Positions 24,466-33,201 of a DNA stretch of 61,110 bases are shown here, piece by piece. Source of the stretch: an uncultured Opitutia bacterium (GTDB taxonomy: Bacteria; Verrucomicrobiota; Verrucomicrobiia; Opitutales; UBA953); NCBI GenBank assembly GCA_903919185.1, contig CAIXHF010000024.1, positions 1 to 61,110 on the forward strand, given 5' to 3'. The position numbers were made by a program, and so were the translations under genes. The notes below the pieces were generated by a model, which worked only from the letters and a program-made list of their open reading frames with translations, had not been told where the DNA came from and did not search any database. Numbering within the stretch: position 1 is the stretch's first letter; each line of letters opens with the position of its first letter.

Positions 24466-25485
24466 TTAAGTTTGGAGCCCTTGGAAAGGCGTCCCCTCGC
24501 TCAACCAAGCAAGCAGCCCCGCCAAATCATCCTGCACTTTGGTAATAGAAGCGGGGGCGGGATGCCCCGAGCACCTCGCAACGAGGTCCGCGATGGACTC
24601 CGGCGAATAGGGGTCAAAGACCGCAAAGGGTTCGACGACCGCACGAACGTACGGACGATCGGCAGCTAACACGGCACACTGGGCGTCGGCCGCTTCGATT
24701 AAGCCTAACCCGAAGCTTTCAACTAACGATGGATAAATCTGGTAGCCACACTGCGCGTAGATCGGGCCCGGCGGAGCGTACCCATGATTAGTGATGCGGG
24801 CGCCCGCCGCCTGCAGGGCCGAAATTTCCGCCAGCAATGCAGGGTAAGCCGAAGTAATGGTGAGGTGCAGGCTAGGGCGGAGCCCGCGAGCCAGCAAGAG
24901 GCGCCAGGCGCCGAGGAGCCGCTGGTGGTTCTTATGCGGGTGAGCCTCGCTGACATAGGCGAACTGATTCCATTGGCGCGGACCCGCGGACTCTATCGCT
25001 GAACGAGAAAAGGCAAAAAATGGCTGAACGGCGAGCTGGGCACGGCCCGCGATGATTGGCTGCAGAGCCGACACCATATTAGCCGTTTGGACAAGGAAGG
25101 TGTCGGTGTTGCGAGCATAGTGGCGAATATAGGCCATCTTCAGGCGGGCGATACGTCGATCGTGGGCTGACTGCTGCGGATACTCCTCGCAGAAGAGGAG
25201 ATTATGAAAATACGTTGCGGTGGGTACCGGTAACCTAAGCAGCGGTGGCACGTTGCCAAAGCACAGCACCCGGGAAAACTCACGCCCATGAGCTTGGTAA
25301 AAGCGGCGACGGGCGAAATGATCAGGAACCGCGTCGAAGACCTGACAGCCTGCCGTATCTAGGTCTTTGACCCGGATGTCGCGAAGGAGCGCAAATTCGG
25401 CCCGACCCCTCAATTCATTGATCAGTCGGCGCAAGAGGCCAATCCCGCCGCCGACGTTAACATAGGTGGCATCGATGAGAATCAT
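24466..25485 (-). CDS. Glycosyltransferase family 4
   Basis: 339-residue GT-B enzyme. The N-terminus has the glycine-rich acceptor loop IDATYVNVGGGIGLLRRLI. The C-terminal half shows FAYVSEAHPHKNHQRLLGAW (HKN form common in GT4), then NHGYAPPGPIYAQCGYQIYPSLVESFGLGLIEAADAQC with the donor-binding E(x7)E pattern. The start is set by an ATGA overlap with the GT2 stop; a further upstream Met would lie inside the GT2 gene. Donor unknown. Confidence 0.88.
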   Translation of the reverse strand: MILIDATYVNVGGGIGLLRRLINELRGRAEFALLRDIRVKDLDTAGCQVFDAVPDHFARRRFYQAHGREFSRVLCFGNVPPLLRLPVPTATYFHNLLFCEEYPQQSAHDRRIARLKMAYIRHYARNTDTFLVQTANMVSALQPIIAGRAQLAVQPFFAFSRSAIESAGPRQWNQFAYVSEAHPHKNHQRLLGAWRLLLARGLRPSLHLTITSAYPALLAEISALQAAGARITNHGYAPPGPIYAQCGYQIYPSLVESFGLGLIEAADAQCAVLAADRPYVRAVVEPFAVFDPYSPESIADLVARCSGHPAPASITKVQDDLAGLLAWLSEGTPFQGLQT

Positions 25486-26321
25486 ACCTTGGAAGCGATG
25501 AGGAGAGCCGGCTTGCCACGGAACGCTCGGGTATCCGCCCAAGCGCCCCAAGCACTGCCGTCCGTAATCTTTTGCGCGGCTGAAAGTAGGCGGGCCCAAG
25601 GCGAGAGCCGATAACCAAGGCGGGCATAGAGGGCGGCGACCTCGGCCTGGATTTCCTTGGCACGGGGATTGACGTAGGCCGAGAACTGGTCGGCGGTCTT
25701 CGACTGCTCATGCATGCGGAAGGCCCAGCAATAGTGACGAAAGCGACGAGGGTAATGCCCACGCGCCATGAACTTAAGCCAAAGGTCGAGGTCCATGGCG
25801 TAACGCAAGTCGGTCGAAAAGCCCCCGACTTCCCGATACAGTTCTGCGGAGAAGAAGCTGCTGGGACCGCAGACGGTGATGGGGGCGTCCGCACGCCGTA
25901 ACCAGGTCGGCTGCTTCGTGGGACCTCGGAAACAAGTAAGGATATTCAGGGTGGCGTCCGTGCGGACGAAGTCACCTGAAGCCCAAGCATACTGACCATC
26001 TGCGAGGGCCAACTTCGCCGCAGCCAAAGTGCCAGGGAGCAGGATGTCATCAGCGTTGAGCCAGACGAAATAGCGGCCACGCCCGCGGGCAAAGCCTTTA
26101 TTAAAGGCATCGCTCTGGCCGCGATCTGGTTCACTGACCCACCATGCTAAGCGCGGGGCATACTCCTCAAGGAGAGCGAGCGTGCCATCGGTGCTCGCCC
26201 CGTCGACGACGATCAGCTCGAAGTCCTGGCACGACTGCGCTAGCACGGAGTCTAGCGCTGCCCGGAGAAATCGGCCGTAATTATAGGTGGCGATGACGAC
26301 GGTAAAGCAAGGGGCGTCCAT
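25482..26321 (-). CDS. Glycosyltransferase family 2
   Basis: 279-residue GT-A glycosyltransferase: FTVVIATYNYGRFLRAALDSVL, VVDGASTDGTL, the DxD-like WLNADDILLPG, and a downstream YAMDLDLWLKFMARGH block with the probable catalytic Asp. This pattern is common in GT2 enzymes of O-antigen clusters. The start at 26321 overlaps the 3' end of the Wzy-like gene by 41 bases; an earlier Met would overlap further without adding conserved sequence. It is coupled by ATGA to the next GT4. Confidence 0.88.
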   Translation of the reverse strand: MDAPCFTVVIATYNYGRFLRAALDSVLAQSCQDFELIVVDGASTDGTLALLEEYAPRLAWWVSEPDRGQSDAFNKGFARGRGRYFVWLNADDILLPGTLAAAKLALADGQYAWASGDFVRTDATLNILTCFRGPTKQPTWLRRADAPITVCGPSSFFSAELYREVGGFSTDLRYAMDLDLWLKFMARGHYPRRFRHYCWAFRMHEQSKTADQFSAYVNPRAKEIQAEVAALYARLGYRLSPWARLLSAAQKITDGSAWGAWADTRAFRGKPALLIASKV

Positions 26322-27576
26322 CGGGGGAATGGGGTTGAGCGGCTGGCGCCGCGGCTTCGGCAAAAGCGCGGAAATTAAAGATGAGGCAAAGTGCCACGCC
26401 GAAGATCAAATAGGCCGAGGCTAGCCAGCCGCCGGAGATTGAATAAACGATGATATAGTTGAAGGGCACCAGAACCACGGCCTTCTGCTCGACCTCGCCA
26501 GGCCCAAAGAACACCCGCGCGCTGGCATACAGCAATGCCAACCACATGAAGAGTGTCAGGACGGCCCCGAGCTTCAGCACCGGCGTCAAAGTACTGAAGT
26601 GTAATCCCGTGGTAATGACTTTCATGGCCAAGCCGGTTTCTGGGTCGTAGCCATCCATCTGAAAGCCGGTGCCGAGGCCATTACCGGTGACCCAACCGCG
26701 GGGGGTCATTTGCTCCAAAAATGCTTCGAATTCCAGATTCCGGCCGGTCGTATCGGCGATGCTGTCCATGCCACGGGCATCCGTGATGGAGTCTAACATA
26801 TAATAACCACCCAAACCCATTAGCGGCAAAATGAGGAATAACCAAACCGTGAAGCCCGTGGCGAAGGCCCCCATCGCCCGGCGTAATAACAGGAGCAGTA
26901 ATTGTGCAAACAAGAGGAAGAAGGCGATCGCGATGGAGCGCGTGAGCGTGAAATAGGCGACGAGCCCGACCATGGCCACCGACAGGACAGGCAAGAGCAG
27001 GCCCAGACGGAAGACTATCTGCAAGGGCACTAAAAAGAGCAGCGGACTGATGATATAGAATAAGCTGATGCTGACGACTCGATTACTGGCGTCGGCATCA
27101 ATCTGCACATAGCCGAAGCGCATCAGGAGGATATTCGCTGCCCCCATCAGGACGCAGACCCAAGAGACGCCGGAAACTATGGTGCGGAGAGACGCAAAGG
27201 AGGCCTCGCCGAGCTTCAGGCCGAAGGCCACCGCCAAGAACAACATCCCATCCAAAATAAACTCGCGCTGGCCGAAGGCCCAGGTGTTTTCCGCTCCCCG
27301 CGTTAAATAGGTAATAATCATGCCGTAGACCATCAAGCCCACCGCCCACTTAGAGGTGCCAAGCCAAAAGCTGCGCATGATGAGGTAGGGGATAGCGACC
27401 ACGAGCATGATTACCGCGAAGACCACGTCGCCATAGTAAGGCAGGACCGCCCTCACCCACTGCGTCGGCAAGGTCAAAACGACGTAGGCGAAAAGGAGTA
27501 TCCACGTCGTAAACACCCCGACGGGCATGAGCTGCCGGGGGGCGAACGGCGCGGGCATGGGCGGAGCTGGCTGCAT
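26281..27576 (-). CDS. O-antigen/EPS polymerase-like membrane protein (Wzy candidate 1)
   Basis: 431 residues with about 11 hydrophobic segments (TTWILLFAYVVLTL, VVFAVIMLVVAIPYLIM, LLPVLSVAMVGLVAYF, IAIAFFLLFAQLLLLLL, GFTVWLFLILPLMGLGGYY). A large loop of ~80 residues holds GWVTGNGLGTGFQ, as in Wzy proteins. The family has low sequence conservation, so the call rests on topology and position among glycosyltransferases. It would join repeat units in the periplasm. A possible later start is Met7. Its 3' end overlaps the next GT2 gene. Confidence 0.68.
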   Translation of the reverse strand: MQPAPPMPAPFAPRQLMPVGVFTTWILLFAYVVLTLPTQWVRAVLPYYGDVVFAVIMLVVAIPYLIMRSFWLGTSKWAVGLMVYGMIITYLTRGAENTWAFGQREFILDGMLFLAVAFGLKLGEASFASLRTIVSGVSWVCVLMGAANILLMRFGYVQIDADASNRVVSISLFYIISPLLFLVPLQIVFRLGLLLPVLSVAMVGLVAYFTLTRSIAIAFFLLFAQLLLLLLRRAMGAFATGFTVWLFLILPLMGLGGYYMLDSITDARGMDSIADTTGRNLEFEAFLEQMTPRGWVTGNGLGTGFQMDGYDPETGLAMKVITTGLHFSTLTPVLKLGAVLTLFMWLALLYASARVFFGPGEVEQKAVVLVPFNYIIVYSISGGWLASAYLIFGVALCLIFNFRAFAEAAAPAAQPHSPDGRPLLYRRHRHL

Positions 27577-27579
27577 GAA

Positions 27580-28452
27580 TCAGAAAGTCATTCCGATGAC
27601 GGTCACCGGCGGCGCGGAGGCGAGGCGGGCCTCGATGAAGGCAAGGTCGCGGCAATAGAGGGTGTTATGCGGACCGGGGGCCGCCATGGGACGTAATTGG
27701 CGGGCAAAGGGATCGTAAGCGAAGGGCCGGAAACCGGCGGCGAGGAGTTCCGCATGCAAGGCCTGCTCGTCGTAGCCATAGCGCTGGCCTAGGCCATTGA
27801 GCTCCACAATGAGGGCGCGTAACGCCGGGTTCGCCAAATGCCGCTGCGCGCCACGGAAGACCTCCGTCTCGAAGCCTTCGACGTCAACCTTTAGCAAGAG
27901 CGGCGTTGCGAAAAGGTCTTCGTCCAAAGTGACTACAGGTACCTCGAGGGCAGCGGCCTCATCGGGCCGAGCTACATGGTTCATGGCATCTTGACCTTCA
28001 CTCATTCGGAGCGTCCCCGGGGCTGAGCCGACCGCGGCATTCACCAAGCGCGACCGCTCATCGAGCGCATCGTTGAGCTGTAAATTATCCTGTAGTCGTT
28101 GGAAGGTGACCGGTACGGGCTCGTAGCTGACGGTACAGGCCTGGCAAACCCCGCGAGCTAAAACCGTGTAGCTCCCCATGTTCGCGCCCACGTCGACAAA
28201 GCGGTCGTCCGGACGAAGCAGATGCAGAAGGAAAGCCATGTCTTCAAACTCATGCAGGCCGGCGTAGTAATTGCCCGTTAGCCCGCCCCAGCCGCGCTGC
28301 AACCAAAGCCTGGATCCGCCAATCCAGTCGTAGCGGTGCCGGCCAGGACGAAGCCGCGAGATACCCTGCCACCATAGGAACCGGCCGAAGCCCACCCAGG
28401 GGCGGCCGCGCAACAATGGGTGCTGCGAAAGAAAGCGGATGGTGGGGTGCAT
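27580..28452 (-). CDS. FkbM-family methyltransferase
   Basis: 290 residues, complete. SAM-binding motif DRFVDVGANMGSYTVLA, acidic motif SYEPVPVTFQRLQDNLQLND, and the family hallmark LLKVDVEGFETEVFRGA are all present. The first ~75 residues resemble the N-terminal extension of FkbM enzymes in capsule loci. It probably O-methylates a sugar of the repeat unit or a glycosyl carrier intermediate. It is a useful full-length reference for the truncated homologue at 2082-2591. Spacing to neighbours is 2-3 bases on both sides. Confidence 0.9.
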   Translation of the reverse strand: MHPTIRFLSQHPLLRGRPWVGFGRFLWWQGISRLRPGRHRYDWIGGSRLWLQRGWGGLTGNYYAGLHEFEDMAFLLHLLRPDDRFVDVGANMGSYTVLARGVCQACTVSYEPVPVTFQRLQDNLQLNDALDERSRLVNAAVGSAPGTLRMSEGQDAMNHVARPDEAAALEVPVVTLDEDLFATPLLLKVDVEGFETEVFRGAQRHLANPALRALIVELNGLGQRYGYDEQALHAELLAAGFRPFAYDPFARQLRPMAAPGPHNTLYCRDLAFIEARLASAPPVTVIGMTF

Positions 28453-28454
28453 GC

Positions 28455-29798
28455 TTAGCGGATCTTTTTGAGTCGCTCACCGCTGACCGCTGCGACGAAA
28501 CGGACGCGCGTCGGGACCTTATGCGCCGCCAACGCACGCCGACAAGCGTTCCGAATGGCCGCCCGGAGTTGCTCGTGGTCTGCTGCGGCCGCCGCCACGA
28601 CGTCCGCCACGACCGCCTGGCCAACCAAGGCGTTGGCCTCACCGCGCACCCGACAATCAAGGACCAAGGGTAAATTCAGGATCACCGATTCAACCTCGGC
28701 AGGCATGAGTTTCTCCCCACCGACGTTGATGACTTCGCCCAAGCGGCCGAGGATGCGCAACGTGCCCTCGGGGCCGAGCTCGACCTTGTCGCCGGTCCGG
28801 AACCAACCATCGCTGGTGAACTTCCCGGCCCCATCGCGTGTATCTAGATAGCCACCCACCTGCGTCAGACTCCGTAGCCAGAGTTCATCGTCCACCACTT
28901 TCCATTCAGTGGATGGGTCCACAAACCGGATGAAGGTCGAATCTGCATCCGGACTTTCCGTCCGGATAATGCCGGTCTCACTCGTGCCAAAGGTCTGGAT
29001 GAAGCGCACCCGCGGGAAGGCGGTACGCAAGCGCGACAAAAGGCCCGGCGGCATGGGCTCCGTGCCGTAGGTGATGACCCGTAAGGAACTAAGGTCGTGC
29101 GTCTGGTGTTCGCCTGAAACCAAGAGGAGGTTTAAAAATGTCGGTGAAGCTGGCAGAACCGCGACCTGATATTGGGCTATCGCCGCCGCAACAACGGCCG
29201 CGGAGCGATCAGCGGGGACGACTAAGGTGGATCCTGTTGCCAAAGCGCCGAACAACGTGTTCAGACCTCCGATGTGGTCGAAGCCCAGTAACGCGAGTAC
29301 CGGCAGATGATTCCGGCGGCGGTCTTGGTAGGTGGAAAGCAAGACCGTGAGATCTTGCACCATCACTTTCGGCCGGCCGCTAGTCCCGCTGGAGAAAAGC
29401 ACGAGGCCCGCATGGCCCTGCGTCCGCAACTGACCGAAGGCCGCATGCGCAGAGGGCTCGGACATCCGCGGCAACAGCGTCCAGCCAAAGCCCGCGCTCG
29501 TGACAATCCATTGTGCACCAATCTCGCCGAGTTTGCCCGGGTGCTCAGCCAGATTGCCGGCCAGCGGGGCCACGCTATGGCCAGCTTCGGCCAGGGCGAA
29601 CAACCAGGCAACCGCCGCCGGCTCATGTTCTCCGACAAGGGCGAAGACCGCCGGGCCGTCCAAGGCTAGGGCCTGCAGGTCGATGCGGACGGCCGCCTGC
29701 AAGCGGGCGAGATCCGCATAGGTGCAGTCACCCCAGGGCCCTTGCATGGCGAGGGCTGGACCGCAGTCCTGCAAGCGTTGTTTAAACCAAACGGACAT
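28455..29798 (-). CDS. AMP-forming acyl-CoA/acyl-ACP ligase
   Basis: 447-residue ANL-superfamily adenylating enzyme. P-loop LFSSGTSGRPKV, TFGTSETG, DGWFRTGDKVE, hinge region LGRLGEVINVGGEKLMPAEVE and a C-terminal catalytic Lys in GERLKKIR are all present, so it should be active. It is shorter at the N-terminus than typical CoA ligases. It activates a carboxylic acid and loads it on CoA or, more likely here, on the ACP two genes upstream. The start overlaps the SDR stop (TGATG). With KASIII, two ACPs and the FabG-like SDR it forms a complete acyl-supply set. Confidence 0.88.
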   Translation of the reverse strand: MSVWFKQRLQDCGPALAMQGPWGDCTYADLARLQAAVRIDLQALALDGPAVFALVGEHEPAAVAWLFALAEAGHSVAPLAGNLAEHPGKLGEIGAQWIVTSAGFGWTLLPRMSEPSAHAAFGQLRTQGHAGLVLFSSGTSGRPKVMVQDLTVLLSTYQDRRRNHLPVLALLGFDHIGGLNTLFGALATGSTLVVPADRSAAVVAAAIAQYQVAVLPASPTFLNLLLVSGEHQTHDLSSLRVITYGTEPMPPGLLSRLRTAFPRVRFIQTFGTSETGIIRTESPDADSTFIRFVDPSTEWKVVDDELWLRSLTQVGGYLDTRDGAGKFTSDGWFRTGDKVELGPEGTLRILGRLGEVINVGGEKLMPAEVESVILNLPLVLDCRVRGEANALVGQAVVADVVAAAAADHEQLRAAIRNACRRALAAHKVPTRVRFVAAVSGERLKKIR

Positions 29799-30487
29799 CA
29801 GTTGAGTTGGCCGAGGTAACGAATGGAGCCGGTGGTATCGGACGGCGCTCGCCATTCTTGGGCGATAAAGACAACGGCCTCGGCGAGCGTTGTCCCTTGG
29901 GGCCGGCCGATGCGCTGGTTAAGGGTGTGGAGTTTGTCCGCCCCGACGGCCCGCGTAAGGTCCGTATCGACAGGCCCAAGCCCCACGGCGTTCACGCGGA
30001 TACCATAGGATTGCAGTTCGGTGGCAGCGACTTTGGTCAAGGCTTCGACGGCAGCCTTACTCGCTACATACGCGGCTTCGCCCGCTAATGACAGCGGTAC
30101 CGCGACAGTCGTGAGGTTGACTACTAAGCCCGCCCGCTGGCGAACCATCGCTTTACCGACTGCCTGCAAGCAATGCAGCGTGCCGAGGTAATTCACGCGC
30201 ATGAGGGCTTCGGCCGTGGCCGCGGGCGTTAGGAGTAAAGCGTTCATCGACGCCGCGCCGGCGTTATTGATCAGCAGGTCAATCCCGCCCGCGGCCAGCA
30301 CGGTAGCAACGGCGGCCTGCACCGAAGCCTCGTTACCCACATCGACGGCATGGGCTTGAAAATACGGATGGACCAGGGACTGCGAGCTACGGGCGAAGCC
30401 GTGCACGGTCCAACCCTCTGCCAGTAGACTTTCGGCGAGAGCCCGGCCAAGGCCGCGCGAGGATCCCGTTATGATAGCGACAGGCAT
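29798..30487 (-). CDS. FabG-like short-chain dehydrogenase/reductase
   Basis: 229-residue classical SDR: TGSSRGLG cofactor loop, NNAG at 74-77, and Tyr140-Lys144 in AAYVASKAA. The catalytic serine position (13 residues before Tyr) is Thr127 in NLTTVAVP. SDRs usually have Ser there; Thr can sometimes serve, but this may slow or change the reaction. Being between an ACP and an acyl ligase, it probably reduces a 3-ketoacyl-ACP to a 3-hydroxyacyl-ACP. The start is the ATG four bases after the ACP stop; a longer version would overlap the ACP. Confidence 0.85.
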   Translation of the reverse strand: MPVAIITGSSRGLGRALAESLLAEGWTVHGFARSSQSLVHPYFQAHAVDVGNEASVQAAVATVLAAGGIDLLINNAGAASMNALLLTPAATAEALMRVNYLGTLHCLQAVGKAMVRQRAGLVVNLTTVAVPLSLAGEAAYVASKAAVEALTKVAATELQSYGIRVNAVGLGPVDTDLTRAVGADKLHTLNQRIGRPQGTTLAEAVVFIAQEWRAPSDTTGSIRYLGQLN

Positions 30488-30491
30488 GGGT

Positions 30492-30809
30492 TTAAACTCG
30501 GGTAGCGGCCACAAGTTCGACGATGTGGTCAGCCAATAAGCCAACGCGACGGAAGGGGGAAGTCAGGCGACTCATCGCCTTCTCGTCGGCAATGGTCACC
30601 CAAACTCCGCAGGCTTTATGAATGTCGCCCTCGAGGTCGGACATCAAAGTCACGAGGCCGATGCTATCGAGGGGGGAAGCCTCACCGAAGAGGCGGGTCT
30701 GCTCATCGGCCATTGCCAAGGCCGGCTGGCCCAACTCCTGCCCGAAGCGGGCGAGTCGAGCTAAGATGAGCCTTACGGCGGCGTCCCGGGTAAAGGTTGG
30801 CATATTCAT
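30492..30809 (-). CDS. Acyl carrier protein-like (ACP 2)
   Basis: 105 residues, larger than ACP 1 with an N-terminal extension. The carrier motif is ASPLDSIGLVTLMSDLE, with Ser49 as the phosphopantetheine site in the canonical DSI context. A third-helix equivalent and C-terminal LLADHIVELV follow. The start is the ATG in an ATGA overlap with the GT4 stop. Followed directly by the SDR and the ligase, it is the likely cognate carrier for both. It differs from ACP 1 by having the normal DS pair. Confidence 0.8.
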   Translation of the reverse strand: MNMPTFTRDAAVRLILARLARFGQELGQPALAMADEQTRLFGEASPLDSIGLVTLMSDLEGDIHKACGVWVTIADEKAMSRLTSPFRRVGLLADHIVELVAATRV

Positions 30810-32032
30810 GAAAGTTTTTGGGCGACACCCTGCAGCACATCGACGAATTGGGTCGAGAGATCGCCTCGCGCGAACCGCTGCTCGGCCAAGGTGCGGGCGG
30901 CGGCACCGGCGCGGCGGCATCGTTCAGGGTCCGCGGCCAAGGCCTGCAACGCATCTGCGAAAGCGACGGGGTCACGCGGCGGTACGACGACGCCAGCGCC
31001 AGCTTGCTTAATCATCGCCGCCAACCAACCAGGGTAGTTGTTGATGATGGGAATTCCTGCGGCGGCGTAATCGAAGAATTTATTAGGCGAGGTGCCGTCG
31101 TAGAAGGCCGGCACATCCTTGAGCACCATCAAGCCGCAATCGAGTGACGCCGTGATGGCCCCTAACTGCTGCTTCGGGACTGGGTCAAAGAAGAGGCAAT
31201 TAACTAAACCATCGGCGGCGGCCAACGTCCGCAGGCGGTCTTTTTCCTTACCGTCGCCGATGAAGGCCAGTTTCACGCGGGTATCGCCGCGTCGACGTAG
31301 TTCGCGGGCGACATCCAATAAGGCATCGAGGCCGTTCGCCGGGCCATGAGCGCCCGTAAAGCCCGCCACAAAATCCCCCGTGGTGATGCCGGGTAAAGCG
31401 AGCGGCGCCCGCCGGCGGGGGTGAAACAAATCCAAATCGCACCCATTCGGAATCAAGGTAACCGCGCGGCCATGCGGCGCACGGCGCTGAATCCCTGCTA
31501 CGATACCAGGCGAAAGTCCAATGCACGCATCGGCGCCGCGATAAGCCGCCCACTCGAGGAAAGACATGGCTCCCAGGAGTAAGGGGTTCCGTACCCCCAA
31601 GGCGCGCGGGAGCTCGGGCCAGAGGTCACGCACCTCAAAGACAAAAGGCTTTCCACGGAGCCAGCGTGCGGCGAGCCCAGGGAGGGCGGCCGTCAGCGGC
31701 GTCGAAGTGGCGAAGGCAACGTCGTAACTCTCGGTTAAGGCCAAACGGAGCGAGCGGAGGGCGAACCAGGTGAACGTCCAACCGCGACGCAGTAAGCCGT
31801 CACGGTTAGAGTAAGGCAGCGGCAGAGAAATGACATCGATGCCGGCGACGTCGCCACGCGACCAACCTGCTTGTTGATTCCAAGGCAGGTTCAATCCGGA
31901 CTGCGCATGGGCACCGCAAACCATCGTGACCGAATGCCCACGGGCCACGCAGGCACGCGCAAACTCATAGGAGCGCGTCCCGCCTGACCCAAGCGGGGTC
32001 GCAAAATGCTGGTGGAAGTAGAGGAGCCGCAT
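30806..32032 (-). CDS. Glycosyltransferase family 4, WbuB-like
   Basis: 408-residue GT-B enzyme. The opening LYFHQHFATPLGSGGTRSYEFAR and VFEVRDLWPELPRALG match the WbuB-like group (N-acetylfucosaminyl- or ManNAc(A)-type transferases). The donor side shows FTGAHGPANGLDALLD, IGDGKEKDRL and GTSPNKFFDYAAAGIPII with the expected E replaced by D in this group. WbuB-like genes often accompany wecB, wecC, a heparinase-family gene and the bi-domain oxidoreductase, exactly as here. A ManNAcA transfer is therefore likely, by association. Confidence 0.88.
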   Translation of the reverse strand: MRLLYFHQHFATPLGSGGTRSYEFARACVARGHSVTMVCGAHAQSGLNLPWNQQAGWSRGDVAGIDVISLPLPYSNRDGLLRRGWTFTWFALRSLRLALTESYDVAFATSTPLTAALPGLAARWLRGKPFVFEVRDLWPELPRALGVRNPLLLGAMSFLEWAAYRGADACIGLSPGIVAGIQRRAPHGRAVTLIPNGCDLDLFHPRRRAPLALPGITTGDFVAGFTGAHGPANGLDALLDVARELRRRGDTRVKLAFIGDGKEKDRLRTLAAADGLVNCLFFDPVPKQQLGAITASLDCGLMVLKDVPAFYDGTSPNKFFDYAAAGIPIINNYPGWLAAMIKQAGAGVVVPPRDPVAFADALQALAADPERCRRAGAAARTLAEQRFARGDLSTQFVDVLQGVAQKLS

Positions 32033-32044
32033 ACCGCCGCAAGG

Positions 32045-33196
32045 TCAGCCGAGATCCTGTTCGAGGACAGCGCGGATTTTACGGGCGGCCGTACCGTCAC
32101 CGTAGGGATTCTGTAGTTTAGAGCGGCGCAGGTACTCAACCGGGTCGTCGAGTAGGCGCGTGGTTTCCTGGCAAATGCGCGCTGGGTCGGTGCCGACCAA
32201 GATACAAGTCCCGGCGGCGACGGCTTCGACGCGTTCGGTGGTATTGCGTAAAACCAAGACGGGCTTCCCCAAGGAGGGAGCCTCTTCCTGCACGCCACCC
32301 GAGTCGGTGAGAATCACCGTAGCGCGGTCCATGAGCCAGACAAAGTCTTCATAGCGCGCTGGCGAAATCAGGGCGATCCGCGGGTTCTTGCCGAGGAGGC
32401 GATGGACTGGTTCCTGGACTAAGGGATTGAGGTGCACAGGATACAGTACGCCGAGGTCTGGATGGCGCTCGGTCAGTTGCTGCAGGGCGCGGCAAATCTG
32501 CTCGAAGCCTAAGCCAAAGGATTCGCGGCGGTGGCCAGTAACCAGCAGCCACCGGGCCTTCGGGTCGGTCAGGAACCGCTGGGCGAACGCCGGCGGGACG
32601 CCTAACCGCGCGATGACTTCCGCGTCTTGACCGAGGCCCTGCAAGCGGGCCCGCGTCCAGAGCAACGCATCGACCACGGTATTACCGGTTACAGTACAGG
32701 ATTTGTCGTCAATGGCTTCACTGAGAAGGTTCTCGCGGGCCTGCTCGGTCGGGCAGAAATTCCAACGGACTAAGGGCGCGGTCAAGCGGCGGTTCATCTC
32801 CTCCGGAAACGGCGAGCGCATGTCATCCGTGCGGAGGCCGGCTTCCACGTGCCCCACTGGAACGTTCGCATAGAACGCGGCCAAGGCCGAACCGAGGACG
32901 GTCGTGGTATCGCCCTGCACAAGGACCGCATCGGGGCGGGCCATGGTAATCCAAGAGTGGACGGACGTGAGCACCCGCGCGGTGAGGTCAGCCAAGCCTT
33001 GGCCGGGCTGCATGAGGTTCAGGTCCACATCTGGGCGGAGGCCAAAGACGGCGAGCGTCTGGTCGAGCATCTGACGATGCTGGGCGGTCACGACGAGTAC
33101 CGGGCGAATTTTCTTCGACTGCAGGAGCTCAAAGTAGAGCGGCGCCATCTTGATGCATTCAGGACGGGTGCCAACAATCAGGGCGACGGTACGCAT
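32045..33196 (-). CDS. wecB: UDP-N-acetylglucosamine 2-epimerase (non-hydrolysing)
   Basis: 383 residues, the usual length. Family blocks: LIVGTRPECIKMAPL, VVTAQHRQMLDQ, VQGDTTTVLGSALAA, VGHVEAGLRTDD, FPEEMNRRL, VTGHRRESFG and ILTDSGGVQEEAPSLGKPVLVLR. It interconverts UDP-GlcNAc and UDP-ManNAc in the cytosol. The start is the ATG six bases after the heparinase gene's stop; the frame remains open ~140 codons upstream but that region is within the heparinase coding sequence. wecC two genes upstream oxidises its product to UDP-ManNAcA. Confidence 0.95.
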   Translation of the reverse strand: MRTVALIVGTRPECIKMAPLYFELLQSKKIRPVLVVTAQHRQMLDQTLAVFGLRPDVDLNLMQPGQGLADLTARVLTSVHSWITMARPDAVLVQGDTTTVLGSALAAFYANVPVGHVEAGLRTDDMRSPFPEEMNRRLTAPLVRWNFCPTEQARENLLSEAIDDKSCTVTGNTVVDALLWTRARLQGLGQDAEVIARLGVPPAFAQRFLTDPKARWLLVTGHRRESFGLGFEQICRALQQLTERHPDLGVLYPVHLNPLVQEPVHRLLGKNPRIALISPARYEDFVWLMDRATVILTDSGGVQEEAPSLGKPVLVLRNTTERVEAVAAGTCILVGTDPARICQETTRLLDDPVEYLRRSKLQNPYGDGTAARKIRAVLEQDLG

Positions 33197-33201
33197 AATA
33201 T

